From contig JASAND010011024.1 of NCBI GenBank assembly GCA_030248195.1, forward strand, positions 33,165-97,164: 64,000 bases of DNA, given 5' to 3'. A model generated the notes under the pieces. That model saw only the letters and a program-made list of their open reading frames with translations. It did no database searches and had not been told where the DNA came from. This stretch comes from Trissonchulus latispiculum. Its lineage: Eukaryota; Nematoda; Enoplea; Enoplida; Ironidae. This document shows, in pieces, positions 1 through 10,912 of this stretch (positions are counted from its first letter, which is position 1; the number at the start of each line of letters is the position of its first letter). The position numbers and the translations under genes are program-made.

Positions 1-214
1 TTTTAACGGTAAGTGATACGGGGCTGAAACTCCGCATATATATATACTAAACTCCATGTGCTCTACAATTTGCGCATGAAATCTGCGCAGGATCTGCGCA
101 GGATTTTGCGCAGCTTCTGCGCAGGATTTTGCGCAGCTTCTGCGCAGCTTATTTTACACTGTCTCCAGCACTTTTCACACATATTATAGGGGTCACTGCC
201 GTGACCCCTATGAT
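1..214 (-). repeat. Terminal part of hairpin-ended repeat element, copy 1
   Basis: The first bases of the window reappear almost unchanged at 39111-39298. Both copies hold a short minisatellite of 11-12-bp units (TGCGCAGGATCT, TGCGCAGGATTT, TGCGCAGCTTC; here about 73-152) and end in a hairpin. The hairpin (183-214) has 14-base arms ATTATAGGGGTCAC and GTGACCCCTATGAT around a TGCC loop. The body lies to the left and is cut by the window edge. No coding capacity is seen. Confidence 0.7.
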
Positions 215-498
215 ACATACGTAGTTTATGACGGTAATCATATTACCCATCCCGTACCTATAATTAGCTGGCACCAGCCAAATACAATTTTGCTTTCATC
301 AAGACTATACAGCCACTAGTTTATGATATGAGCACCTAGGCCTAACAATTAAGAACACGCTCATTTTTCTGCTGTTTTTCACATTCACTATTTAGGACAA
401 TAATAAAGAAATAATCAAATGCTAACTCAAATTTACGGAAGAAGTATATAATTGATTTGTGCATGTTAGCCATAAGTTTGTTAATAATCTGTTTTGTT
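215..498. other. Unannotated AT-rich spacer
   Basis: I see no gene, repeat end or motif here. The stretch separates the hairpin at 183-214 from the inverted-repeat element starting at 508. Confidence 0.5.
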
Positions 499-754
499 GT
501 AGATGTTCAGTAGCGTAGGTACAAAAAATTTTCAGGGAGGGGCGGTTTTGACCGAGGACTTTTGAGAGGGGGTTAAAATTTTCTATTTTGCGTAACAATT
601 ACATGCACACTGCGTATTATAACTGCAAGTTGTCATATTAATTCAAGTCTTCTATGGTTCATGTTTTCGACTTGTTACAACTGAAAGCGATACCCTAAGT
701 CCCAAATGAGGGGTCTGGGGGGCAGAGCCTCCCAGAAGTTGAGAAATTTTTTAA

Positions 755-1400
755 ATTTCGCCATTGTTTACGACCTATGTCAGACCTATTGTAGAATATA
801 ATTCTGTAATTTGGAACCCTCGCTTTAAAAAAGATATCATTGCTGTTGAAAGTGTTCAAAAGCGTTTCACGAAAAGAGTTCCTGGACTGGCGGGGAAGTC
901 ATACAGTGAAAGACTTAAAATTCTCGGACTAGACAGTCTCGAGTTGAGAAGAATTAGAGCTGACCTTTTTCAATGTTTTCGGATTGTTAGAGGTTTAGAT
1001 AATATCAACTTTTCGGACTATTTTACCTACAGGCATAACAGAGGTTTAAGGGGTCATAACTTTATGTTGGGTATTCCAAAGTTTCGCAAGGATGCAAAGA
1101 AATTTTTTTTCGGCAGCAGGGTTGTCAAAGTGTGGAATAGTTTGCCGTCTGAACTTGTGAATTTAACATCATTACAAGCGTTCAAGACCAAGCTTAAAAC
1201 TGTTGACCTTAAAGCATTTTGTAAAGTATATTAGTGGTTTCTGAATGCACTTGTATATGTATTTGACAGTACAAATTTTACCTGACTGATTCCTTGGATA
1301 CACGTTAGCAGTTGTTGTCAACTCTGTGTAATCCTGTTCAGTAATGTTTTATCACTAATTAGTGTTATTTTACAGAATAAACCTTTTTGTTTGTTTGTAA
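755..1400 (+). mobile_element. 5'-truncated non-LTR retrotransposon (Jockey/CR1-type), C-terminal end of ORF2
   Basis: An open frame from about 764 to 1234 encodes 156 residues typical of the region after the reverse transcriptase palm in CR1/Jockey LINEs. It begins with a YVRPIVEYNSVIWNP segment, continues with VQKRFTKRVPGL and an S-Y-S-E-R-L-K-I-L-G-L-D-S-L-E-L-R-R block, and ends with a VWNSLPSELVN-type tail. There is no ATG; the visible start is TTG, so the copy is truncated rather than a complete gene. The frame itself is intact to its stop. About 140 bases further on is an AATAAA-like signal followed by a short TTTG microsatellite, as at many LINE 3' ends. No catalytic motifs remain, so it cannot encode an active enzyme. 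Confidence 0.85.
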
Positions 1401-1589
1401 ACGCTATTGAAACATTTAAATCTTTGCAATGATTTATCAAGTGTCTAACAACGTTTTGTGCATTTATATATTTGCTATTCTCTACATTTACTGTCTTGTC
1501 TGAAAACTCAAACTATTAAGATGCTCCCATTAAGAACTGCGTATTCTGATCATATCACCCAATTATGGCAAGGCTGATGATGTTGGGAC

Positions 1590-2347
1590 CAGAGCTGGAA
1601 GTGGGTCAATATTTTTGACCCGCACCCGACCCGCGACCCGACCCGTGGACCCTTGACCCTACCCGCCTGACCCATACCCGTGACCCGCGAAAGATTATAT
1701 GACCCGCGTGACCCACTTTTGGCCAATGATGCGAAAGGGCTAAATCTTGCGTAAATCTTGGTCAGAAATAAAATAATGTAAATATTTAGCTGTTAAATCC
1801 ATTTGAACAGACCGCAATTTAATGAAAAGCAACTGAATTGAATATCTGAAATGATATATAATTTTGGAAATTAAAATATATGAATGAAAGAAAAAGAAAA
1901 ATTTAAGAAAAACAACTATGAGCATTCTTGAGTAGAATTAGCAGATGGTTGTAAATATCCAAAGTATTTCTCTGGAAATCCACTGAGCTTGAAGGAGAAA
2001 TCTTGCAGACGGTTCTTACATTCTAACTTGCACATACTTTTGCTATGTATCCTCTACTCGTAGAAATTATGGCAGTACTAGATGTCAAACGCTGTCATTT
2101 TTTATTATAGGAATCACTTTGCGTAAGCTGTGATAATTTTGGCCAGATCTTACGGAAAAACAAAAAACAGAATACTAGAATTCGGCGAAGCCGAAAAATT
2201 TTTGAAATTTTAGTGCTAAAAACTGGATTTTAGATCCTCGCCTGACCCACCTTTGACCCACCTTTAACCCGCGGGTCACTCGTGTTGACCCACACCCTAC
2301 CCGACCCGCGGGTACCCGCGGATACCCGTGACCCACTTCCAGCTCTG
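1590..2347. mobile_element. hAT-like non-autonomous element with GACCCG arrays at both ends
   Basis: Perfect 19-bp inverted ends (CAGAGCTGGAAGTGGGTCA) are flanked by GTTGGGAC (1582-1589) and GTTGGGAT (2348-2355), a 7/8 match for an 8-bp hAT target duplication. Both ends continue into degenerate GACCCG/CGGGTC repeats (about 1616-1710 and 2235-2335). The central 500 bp is AT-rich with no transposase. Confidence 0.8.
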
Positions 2348-2699
2348 GTTGGGATGAACGCAGATAACAGCAAACCTGCAAAGCAACTATGTATACAACA
2401 AAAACTTTTTAGCTACACGCTTAATGAAAAATAATAATTTTGATAATATAAAGAGCCAAAATTCGCGCCGGAGGCGCGAAAATTTTTTATGGTGTAGAAA
2501 ATGCATCTAATGCTGACCTACGTAATTTGAAGCATTAATGTACAATTTGTGCATGTTTCTAATAAAACTAAACGCCAGCGCTCCGCGCGGGCGTAAAATT
2601 TCTTTTGCCCAACTTTTCAGGGGGGGCAAAGCCATTATTTCGGGGAGGGCGGCCGCCTCCCCGCCCCCCCCCGTATCTACGCTAGTGTAGGTAGATGTT

Positions 2700-3328
2700 G
2701 TTATTTGTATTATTTAAGTAGTCTGCTACAACAATTTTGCAGTATATAATGTTCACGATCATTTTTCTTGTAACAGTAAAGACTGAGCTCAAGCTTCCAT
2801 AATCCCAAATAGTTACAAAAATAAACATCTACGAAAAAGAAAATGTCAGGCAACCAATAATGACAATTCACTAAAAAGCATAAGCTATCAACGACAGCAG
2901 AAAGCGGCTTAAAGCAAAGGGAAAACTTAGGACATAATGTCTATCAGAAAATTCACTACCGTGTATGGAAAACATATTACGTACGTATACACACTATATA
3001 TATACATCATTAACGAATATGTATAATAGCCTACGAATACCAAATACGGACAAATTGAAAACTTCTATATAGATTTGTGCACTAAATTTGTGCACTCAAA
3101 GTTTGTTTCCTGGCCAAATTAGCATACGTACCTATATATATACCCAACTTGTAAAAAACACCCATCAAACGTAAATTGTCTTGTAAAAAAGTATACATAA
3201 ATCTAAGGATTATTTTACACGATATCAAAGCGATGGACTTTTTAAGCGTGTGCTAATCCTGTTTCACTCAAATAAAGGAATGAATTCGCTAAGCTTAAGT
3301 CACATTATAGCCATAATCCCGGATTATG
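2700..3328. other. Non-coding AT-rich interval
   Basis: I see no supported gene. It contains short TA-rich tracts (about 2985-3010, 3130-3145) and nothing resembling an element end. It ends at the TTAA that begins the nested element at 3329. Confidence 0.5.
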
Positions 3329-3503
3329 TTAAGCCCGGTTCACACTGCACAAGGCTTATATAATGTTTAATGTTTATATATGGTTTAAGGTTTAAGGTTG
3401 AACTAATTGATTTATATATACTGAAGTGTTCACACTGGAAGGTTTAAGATTGAAGGTTTTAGGTTTAAGGTTTAAGGTTTAAGCAAGCCGAGTTAAAAAT
3501 GGT

Positions 3504-6326
3504 TTAAGGGGGGGGGGTCGCGATTTTCCGACCATCTCCGATTTTTCTCATTTTCACATATTTTGTAGTCCCCATGGGTCCACAAAACAAGACAAGTGCG
3601 TTTGTGGCAAAACTTTTCCTGTCATTCACAATAGCACTCCAAAGATGACCCCGACATGTGTTAAACATAGGAAAATGAAAAAGTTAGGAAAATTTTTCTG
3701 CTACCAAAAGTTTGAGCGCTGTGTAAGAGCAAATCGGCTACCACTCGCTGTAAACCTAATTTGGACTAGGTAAAGTGCTAATATCTATACGACGTTATTT
3801 TCCGTAGGATCGCTGATTTTATAAGAATTTTCAAAGTCCGGAGAAGTCGATTTTTGCTCAAAATCGCTCTACAAATGTGTAGGTCAGTGGACGTTTTGTC
3901 TTGTCCTGAACTAACCCTTTGGTGTAGAAACTTCGCGTTTAGATATTAGCACAGTATATTGTTAGAGCTTTATTTTGCATATAATCAATCCCTATTTGGC
4001 CTTTTCAGTAGCTCGCAGTTTTGGTAGCAGTAATTCCATTTTTCCTCAAAAATCATCATTTTTCGAAAACTTCATGTTTGCTGCTTCATAAGTCAGTCAA
4101 ATCTTAAGGTATCTCAATAAAATTTGGCATGCTACGCTATTTGGCAAAACCTACGCTTATGTGAAGTTTCATGCCAATAGCCTATGTTTTCCTCTGGTGA
4201 CATACTACGATAGCATGGCGGACACCTACGAGCTAAATATTTAAATATATTCAAATATTTTTTATTCAAATATTTAATTCAAATTTAAATATTTAATATG
4301 CTAACTTTTTCAAATTTGAAGCCTAATTTTGAATTGACTGATGTTTAGGAAATTCGGACATTTTGGGACCACAGAATGTTAAGTTTGATTTGTGGCTAGG
4401 CTATACCAGTCAATGGAAAATATTCTTTTCGGTGTATTCTAAAACCAAATAGTATAGTCAATCGGGAAAAAAAGCCACGTCAAAATTTCGGGAAAAAAAA
4501 GCCACGACCGCCGTGGCCTAACGGGTGAAGCTATTGCCGTAATATTTGGCGTGTAGAATGGCGACCTCAATATAAGCCCACACGCCGATTTTTAGCTTTC
4601 TATCTCTCCTCTATAGTCAACAGCGGGGTCGACATTTTTTGGAAAATTTTGTTCCTGAAAAGGCGGGAAAACGGTAATGTTTCAAAAATTCATAACTTTA
4701 GTGTCAATAGCGCTATCTGAATATTCTTGCAATCAAGAGAGAACATGTCTGGCTTTGTCTATACTATTGCAAACAGTTCAAAATGTCACGTAGTCTCTGG
4801 GTAGGTGTGGCTTTTTTTCCCGATGATTTTGACCCATCGGGAAAAAAAGCCAGTGATGAGACCCATAGTGAGCAGTTTTTCTGGAATTTGGTATAACTAT
4901 TTGAAAATATCAGAATTCAAGTTTTACAAAGCAATAATACCGTTTGTAGGTGGACGTCCCTGAAATGAGCAACTTTTGGACTAATATGTCACATCAGTCG
5001 TTTTGACCGCTACACTCCAATTCATCCAAACTGAATTTGGCCAAAAAGAGATACGAATTATTGGAAAACAATTGTGGTTAGCCTTCGTTTTAGAAGTTTT
5101 TAAAAAATTTTTGTTTACGTTTTGATGAAACCTAGCCAGTTTACTGCAAACTAAATTCTTAATCTTCGAAGGCATTTGCCTCGGTAAACAACAATTAGGG
5201 TAAATAAGCGACGCGAACACGTTGGAAATCAGAATTGGTCTACGCCTTCAGGATATGCTTGACCAAAGTGGCTTTTTTTTCCCGATGAGTGGCTTTTTTT
5301 CCCGATTTTGGCTTTTTTTCCCCAGGAATATCACTAGTGTTGTTGCTACAGTCCAGAGAAGTATTAATACATGAAAATAATCCGTAGGGGTTGCATTCTT
5401 AAACTACAGATTTTCATAATTCCAAAAAATAGTTTACACGTCAAAAGTTTGAAAAATGGCGTTTTTTTCCCTTGATTTTATTTGGGGTATTAAATATTAT
5501 ATAAAATTATTAAATTTTTGAGCGAACTATAATCTTGGCTAGATGCGATTTATTTGCCCCTGGTTTTTCTAATTTTGATTGAGCATTTGGTTTAAAATTT
5601 TGCTTGACTTCACAGGCTTATTTTTTTTTATTTTGATTACAGATTTATTAGGTATTTGCAACCAAATCGTAGACTTTGTTTGTCGGATTAATATGACGTT
5701 ATTTAAACAAATTATTAATATATTTAATTAAAAGTTTTGCAAAAGTTTGCTTTGCATTAAATGATGTTATCAGTAGCTGCTCAGTTTTTATACGAGCAAA
5801 GTACGGCGGAGCAAATGAGGTTATTAATCCCTGTCGCGCCTGTGGGCGCGACAGGAAAAATTGTCAAATTTTCAACTTTTTCAAATATAGCCATATTTTA
5901 TATCAAATTGAAGCTCTCGATGTCCTGAACATTTTATCTTCTTGCACCAAGTATCTATAAAGCAGTATGAGAAAGTTAGAGCGAGTTAAAGTTTGAAGCA
6001 AATGACAGTCGAAATAAGCTTTACCAAATCGTCCAATCGCCGTATCTCGCTCGTTGCTTAGCTTGCCACTGTAATTTATGCGGTAATAAACACTTACAGG
6101 TAAAGGCTCTTGTCATCCCACTTGTACACGACTTCGAGGCCCTCTGCGAGGCATACTAACGTAAATACTAAATTGTAGGGATTTGAACTGCAATATCTCT
6201 AGGCTGGATTGACCCTGGACTCTAAAAATTTGTCTTGTTTTTGGGCACATATGGGGGTATATTATACCCAAAAATGAGCGAAATCGGTGACTACAAAATT
6301 TGGTACCTGGCGACCCCCCCCCTTAA
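3504..6326. mobile_element. Inner TTAA-flanked element with long G/C-run termini
   Basis: TTAA at 3504-3507 is followed by nine or more G residues and GTCGC; the right end mirrors this (GGCGACCCCCCCCC then TTAA at 6323-6326). The same family occurs at 23693-24935 and as a one-sided copy ending at 31676. Just inside the left end, CCGACCATCTCCGATTTT matches the 23.7-kb copy. It is nested in the 3329-6561 element and hosts the A-rich array element at 4459-5323. No protein is recognised. Confidence 0.7.
4459..5323. mobile_element. Relic element with CGGGAAAAAAAGCCAC terminal repeats
   Basis: The left end has two direct copies of CGGGAAAAAAAGCCAC (4463-4506). The right end (5265-5323) has three inverted copies (GTGGCTTTTTTTCCCG-like). 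Further copies sit inside (4808-4853). The left end GTCAATCGGGAAAAAAA resembles the TA-flanked element at 47139-48250, suggesting one family. The right terminus is eroded and no clean target duplication is visible. Confidence 0.5.
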
Positions 6327-6584
6327 CTCTGCGTTTAGGTTTAAGCTTCCACTGGATTACATATGAAAGGTTTAGTTAATAATTTTCATTATATGCATAC
6401 TAGAATCTCCTACTTATACACTGAACTAAAAATTTTAAAATCCGTGGAGATTTGAGTGCACACTGGCTGATATAACAATCACGTGATATTCAGACTTTCA
6501 TTAAACCTTCCCGCCCAACTGCTTAAACCTTATAACCTATTGCAGTCTGAACCGGGCTTAATTGACAGAAAAGTAGAAATTAAA

Positions 6585-6824
6585 CAGGGTATTTCTTAGG
6601 GATTTTTTTCGGGAAGGGGCCCCGGGCCCGGGGGGGGATAAATTTTCGGGGGAGGAGATTTTGTTGCAAAAATGAGCTAAAAATTGGTATTTTTGGCGTA
6701 TTTTACTCGTAGAAACACAAAAAGTTCTCAAAAATGCTAGGATTTCAGCTAAAAATAAACGATTTATACGAAAAAATCTCCGGCGAAGCCGGAAAATTTT
6801 TGAAAATTTGTTTACTTTTGGCAA

Positions 6825-6885
<61 letters not shown>

Positions 6886-6900
6886 CAAAAACAAATCAAA
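6585..6900. mobile_element. Truncated copy of the CAGGGTATTTTTTA hAT MITE family
   Basis: It begins CAGGGTATTTCTTAGGG at 6585 and follows the inverted sequence of the complete copy at 42038-42405, including the region with CGTATTTT and AACACAAAAAGTTCTCAAAAA. The far end is lost in a TA dinucleotide repeat. No target duplication can be assigned. Confidence 0.6.
6830..6884. repeat. (TA)n microsatellite
   Basis: A run of roughly 27 TA dinucleotides interrupts the distal part of the MITE relic that starts at 6585. Confidence 0.95.
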
Positions 6901-7296
6901 ATTCGGTTTTTTGGCTGGAACTTTCGCAAAACTAAACCAAATCGATTACTTTGAGGACCCATGGATAGGTCTTGGGCTAAGCTCTAAAACCACCCCAGTT
7001 TCGTTGCTCTACAACCTACCAGTAAGTATATAGCAGTAGACGAAAATGTGTGATTTTTTTGTTTAAGGTTTAACAAAAAAACTCACCCGTTAACAAAAAA
7101 ATCAGTGGCGGATCGGATCCCAGAGAGCAGCTAACAACTTTTTCTCATCAGTTTTGGATAGAGCGCACTAAATAACGTATTTAGAACCCCAAACCGCTAG
7201 CCTACTGCTCCAACTAATGCAACTGACCCCGCCGAAGTCTTAGTGGTCACTGATGGCCCCCGACAGCGTCCAGTATGAAGTCTGGTGGCTCTAAAG

Positions 7297-8129
7297 TAGG
7301 GATGGGCGCGGAAAAAAGGACTGGAAAAAAAGGTTTTTTCCGTTTTTATCCGATGGGGTGGAAAAAAATGGAAAAATATTCCTAGTGTTATTTTAACAAT
7401 TTTACAGCGAAATTTAATGTTTTCTAAACTTTTCCGTCGATTTAGCACTATTTACAACCTTTTCCCAGGGTCATATTAGGTGGGGGTATGCTAAATCTGA
7501 CCAAATTGTATTTGAGTTTTTTCGAAGCACCGGAAAAAATGGAAAAATATTCGAGACATGTTCTAAAAGTTAATTTATGAAATCAGAATATTAAGAAACT
7601 ATCAAAAACACTGTTTAATGAGATAATAAGACGATATTCATCTACTTGAGCTAATTTTGGGATTTAAGATTTTTTGCCATTTAATGTGTATTATGGTTGC
7701 GTAACTCAGGTAGAGCTAACAATTTCATGTCTAACAGTGGAATGTTCAGCCAAAAACTGTTAAAACGTCTGGAATTGTTTGCTTTACGAGGTGTGTTACC
7801 TACGAAAACCACAGACCAGGTCTAGCAGAACCGTCAAGGTATACAGAAGTCACCTGTAGTTTACTCTATAGTATCGTCTGCTGAAGATTCCTGTAATCAA
7901 TGCTGGAACCTTTGTAAGCACTTGTGTAAGTGCACTACCCGGCGGGGCTATTAAATATCTTGAAAAGTGCATCTATGCATGCAGAAACATGAAATATATA
8001 ACGCAACTTTTAGCACATTGGTGAATTTTGGCGTGATCGGAAAAAAGGAAAAATATGGAAAAAATGGAAAAAACCGGAAAAAAAGGTTTTTTTCCGGCAA
8101 TCTTTTTTTTCCGGAAAAAACCAACCCTA
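7297..8129. mobile_element. hAT-like element with GGAAAAA arrays
   Basis: The ends TAGGGATGGG and, inverted on the right, TAGGGTTGGT are flanked by CTCTAAAG (7289-7296) and CTCAAAAG (8130-8137), a 7/8 match for an 8-bp duplication. Subterminal runs of GGAAAAA and TTTTTCC lie at both ends (7310-7375 and 8038-8120). The interior has no transposase. A related design occurs at 48767-49159. Confidence 0.75.
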
Positions 8130-8137
8130 CTCAAAAG

Positions 8138-9872
8138 TGCCGTTTTAAAGGCTAAAACGTTTTTTTCGTGTTTGTGAGTGATTATAACCTATTTCCAGGC
8201 ATTTTGGCAGAGAAAATCAGAACTTCGTATGTTGGTGGGGTATGACCCACGGTCACGTGACCCCTGCCGGACCCGTCCGGACCCTCCAGGTACCAACTGG
8301 ACAGTCCGAAGTGGCTATAAACATGTCCTAGGGAGTTTTCCAGGGCGCTGAATTCAAATCTGGCATTAGTTTTTAGGTAACAATGGCCTAATACTGACTT
8401 CTGGGATCACGTTTACCGTCGGACGGTTCAGGCCCGGCTGGTTACCAGGTTGGACTCCCAGAAGTGTCAGGCAACCTCAAAAACCACGGCTATAAGGGTT
8501 TTTGAGGTCGCTGAGCTCGAATTTGACGTAAGTTTTGCTCTAGCTGCTGTTCTGGCTTCAGTGACAAAACATGAAAATGATTTTTTATTTGTTAAAATTT
8601 TAACAAAAAAATCACCCACCCCAGGACGGCTCAGAGGTCCGACTGGGAACTTCTATATATGTATCGATAGCCCACAGTCAGGACATGTCATATGTACAAT
8701 ATGGGTTGCCTAGGGTTTTCCCTTGGTAAATAGCAGCCGAAATTCGAACTTCGGTCATGAACGTTTTTGAGGTCACTTTTGGGTACCCTCACTTAAAGGT
8801 CTGCCCTGAACGCATGGAGAGGGCCTAGGGGCTCAAACTCACAGGCTGTAATGTCGAGATGTGTGGCTATCACCACGAAAAAATTTGGGTCTCTGCGACT
8901 TTCCTGTGAGTCAGGGTGGGGTGATTTTTCTTGTTAAATTTTCGGATGATTTTTTAAGCTTGCTATATACCGGCATCTGCTTATCACCGACCATACTGCA
9001 TATTTGACACCAAAATCTGCAAACCTGGCATTTTTAGGGGGGGGTGGCCCCCCACTTTTCGGTTCCCCCCCCCCACTTTTCGGAGCCCCCCCCCAATTTC
9101 GTCCCCCCCATTTTTCAGCAAGCCCTCACCCACTTTTTTGGGGTCGCCCAGAAGTGTCAAAAATTAGGTCTTTGAGGTTAAATCTTCAAAAGTTTTCTCA
9201 ATTTTTAGCTAATTTATAGACTTAAAGCTCATTTTAAGCTTAAAAACAGCGATTTTTTGCGTTTTTACCTTAAAAATAATAATTTTTCGCTAAAAATTTC
9301 GGTATATTTATATATACCTTTGGCTCGCCCCCCCCAGTTTTCGAAAGCCCCCCCACTTTCAAAATCCTAAACAAATGCCAGCAAACTATATACATTTTAT
9401 ACCGGAGTCTGCTTAATTACTGACTGGCCTACATTTTATAGCTAAGTCTGCATTTTATACGAGAGTTTGTAAGTCTGCAGTAAAGTCTGCATTTTATTCC
9501 CGCGTCTGCAAGTCAGCATTTTGTACATGGGTTTACTTTAGTGGGGGGGGGCGGAGCATTTTTGGTCACAATTTTCAAAAATTTTCCGCCTTCGCCGGAA
9601 ATTTTTGCTCAAAAATCGTCAATTCTGGTATTAAAACTTAATTTTTGAGCATTAGTAGCATTTTTGGCCCATTTTATCCACCCCCCACTTTACGACCTCC
9701 ACCCCAATAGTGGGGGATACCCCCACTTATTTTTGCCTAACATAACCCCAGCATACCCAAGTCTGCTTCTTATACCCCGGTCTGCAAGACTGCTCAAAAG
9801 TCTGCATTTTACACCAAGTCTGTATTTTATACCCGATTCAGCTTTTTATGACATTTTAACTCTGAGTGGTAG
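8138..9872. repeat. Gene-free repeat-derived interval with diverged short arrays
   Basis: No gene is supported. 8240-8790 has weak internal repetition around GTTTTTGAGGTCGCTGAG-like phrases. 9035-9140 and 9325-9355 are runs of C or G separated by ACTTTTCG-type words. 9395-9545 and 9750-9850 hold diverged copies of an AAGTCTGCATTTTATACC-like unit. Open frames here are by-products of the runs. Confidence 0.5.
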
Positions 9873-10318
9873 CTGAACAACTTTTGTCATAGAATTGCAT
9901 GCTCAAAGTGGCTGTAGAGTGCTATGGTAGGGTGGGGGTGGGGACTTAGGCGATTTTGGGTCAAAAATTAAAATTTTCAAAAGTGGTCAAATTTGGTACC
10001 AAATGAAAGCCCGCATCGAACTGAGCAACTTTTGTCATAGAAGTGCGTACCTAAAGTGGCTGTGGTGGGGTGGGGTGGGGTGGGGACTTAGGCGATTTTC
10101 TTTCAAAAAGAAAGTTTTCAAAAGTGGTCACATTTGGTACCAAATGAAAGCCCTAAGTGAGCTGAACAACTTTTGTCATAGAATTGCATGCTCAAAGTGG
10201 CTGTAGAGTGCTATGGTAGGGTGGGGGTGGGGACTTAGGCGATTTTGGGTCAAAAATTAAAATTTTCAAAAGTGGTCAAATTTCGAGTCAAATGAAGGCC
10301 CGCATCGAACTGAACAAC
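9873..10318. repeat. Tandem repeat, about 145-bp unit, three copies
   Basis: Three successive units share ACAACTTTTGTCATAGAA, then AAAGTGGCTGT, a GGTGGGG tract, GGGGACTTAGGCGATTTT and GTGGTCA...TGGTACCAAATGAA. Units start near 9873, 10019 and 10159. The middle one carries a longer GGTGG run. The short frames inside are repeat products. Confidence 0.85.
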
Positions 10319-10912
10319 TTTCGCCATAGAACCACCCACCCAAACTTGCTGTGTCGGTTTTATATACTTGCTTTCTCAACCGGAATTTAAACGACAGACA
10401 TAGGCCCAACACACACATATTATCCCCTTTTGTGCGGAGCATTTTTGTTACTTGTCCATAAATAACGCGACTTTTTGTCTTAACTCCCGTGTAGAAATAT
10501 ATATATAATATATATATATACACGTTAGAATTCCGTAATGGTTGCATGCATTATTGTTTTTATGGCATGCCAATATGAGTCTATTTGCATGCACTCCTAT
10601 TGGTGCGTGTACAATCTTGTCTTCTCCATTTTCCAACCTCACCAGACTCATATTAGCATTGTACATTATCATGCTAGTCTTTTCTAATTTACAACCGAGA
10701 ATATTTAGAATTTTACGTGTTCCATGTTGACTCATAATCCTTTCTTTGCTTTTTACGAGCATTTATATTTCTCGTAATTTGAATTTTCCCACAGTATTTT
10801 TCTGGTTACGGTAATCTTTTCCAAGTGACAGAATAAGCAGGACGTTGTCACTTGTTAGTGAATATTCCACTTTTAATTTGTCCGGCTTCTATCATTATTG
10901 CCTTAATTTTAG
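10319..10912. other. Gene-free interval upstream of the first recognised NuSAP exon
   Basis: It contains a short TA-rich tract (10496-10520) and an unrecognised 104-codon minus-strand frame (10448-10762) that I do not support as a gene. The missing N-terminal SAP-domain exons of the NuSAP-like gene could lie here or further left, but I could not identify them. Confidence 0.4.

Larger units (their letters stand above)
508..2690. mobile_element. Inverted-repeat DNA element with 9-bp flanking duplication, hosting a LINE and a hAT MITE
   Basis: The left end CAGTAGCGTAGGTAC matches the inverted right end CACTAGCGTAGATAC at 13 of 15 bases. The 9-mer GTAGATGTT occurs immediately left (499-507) and again at 2691-2699, three bases (TAG) beyond the right terminal repeat. 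A 9-bp duplication would suit a Mutator-like element, but the three extra bases leave this open. Subterminal G-rich and C-rich runs flank the interior. The interior is occupied by a 5'-truncated LINE (755-1400) and a hAT-like MITE (1590-2347). No transposase is seen. Confidence 0.5.
3329..6561. mobile_element. Outer TTAA-flanked element with GGTTTAA subterminal arrays
   Basis: TTAA at 3329-3332 and 6558-6561 borders inverted ends GCCCGGTTCACACTGCA and, inverted on the right, GCCCGGTTCAGACTGCA. TTAA duplication is characteristic of piggyBac and Kolobok transposons. The left subterminal region (about 3385-3505) is an array of GGTTTAA units; related units occur on the right (6335-6540). About 2.8 kb of the interior is a second TTAA element. 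No transposase frame survives. Confidence 0.75.

Noticed and set aside
183..214. Helitron 3' end hypothesis for the hairpins
   Set aside because: No CTRR terminus immediately after the hairpin and no Rep/helicase coding sequence; the hairpin superfamily is reported without class.
10448..10762. 104-codon minus-strand frame
   Set aside because: No recognisable domain, overlaps a TA tract and an opposing frame.
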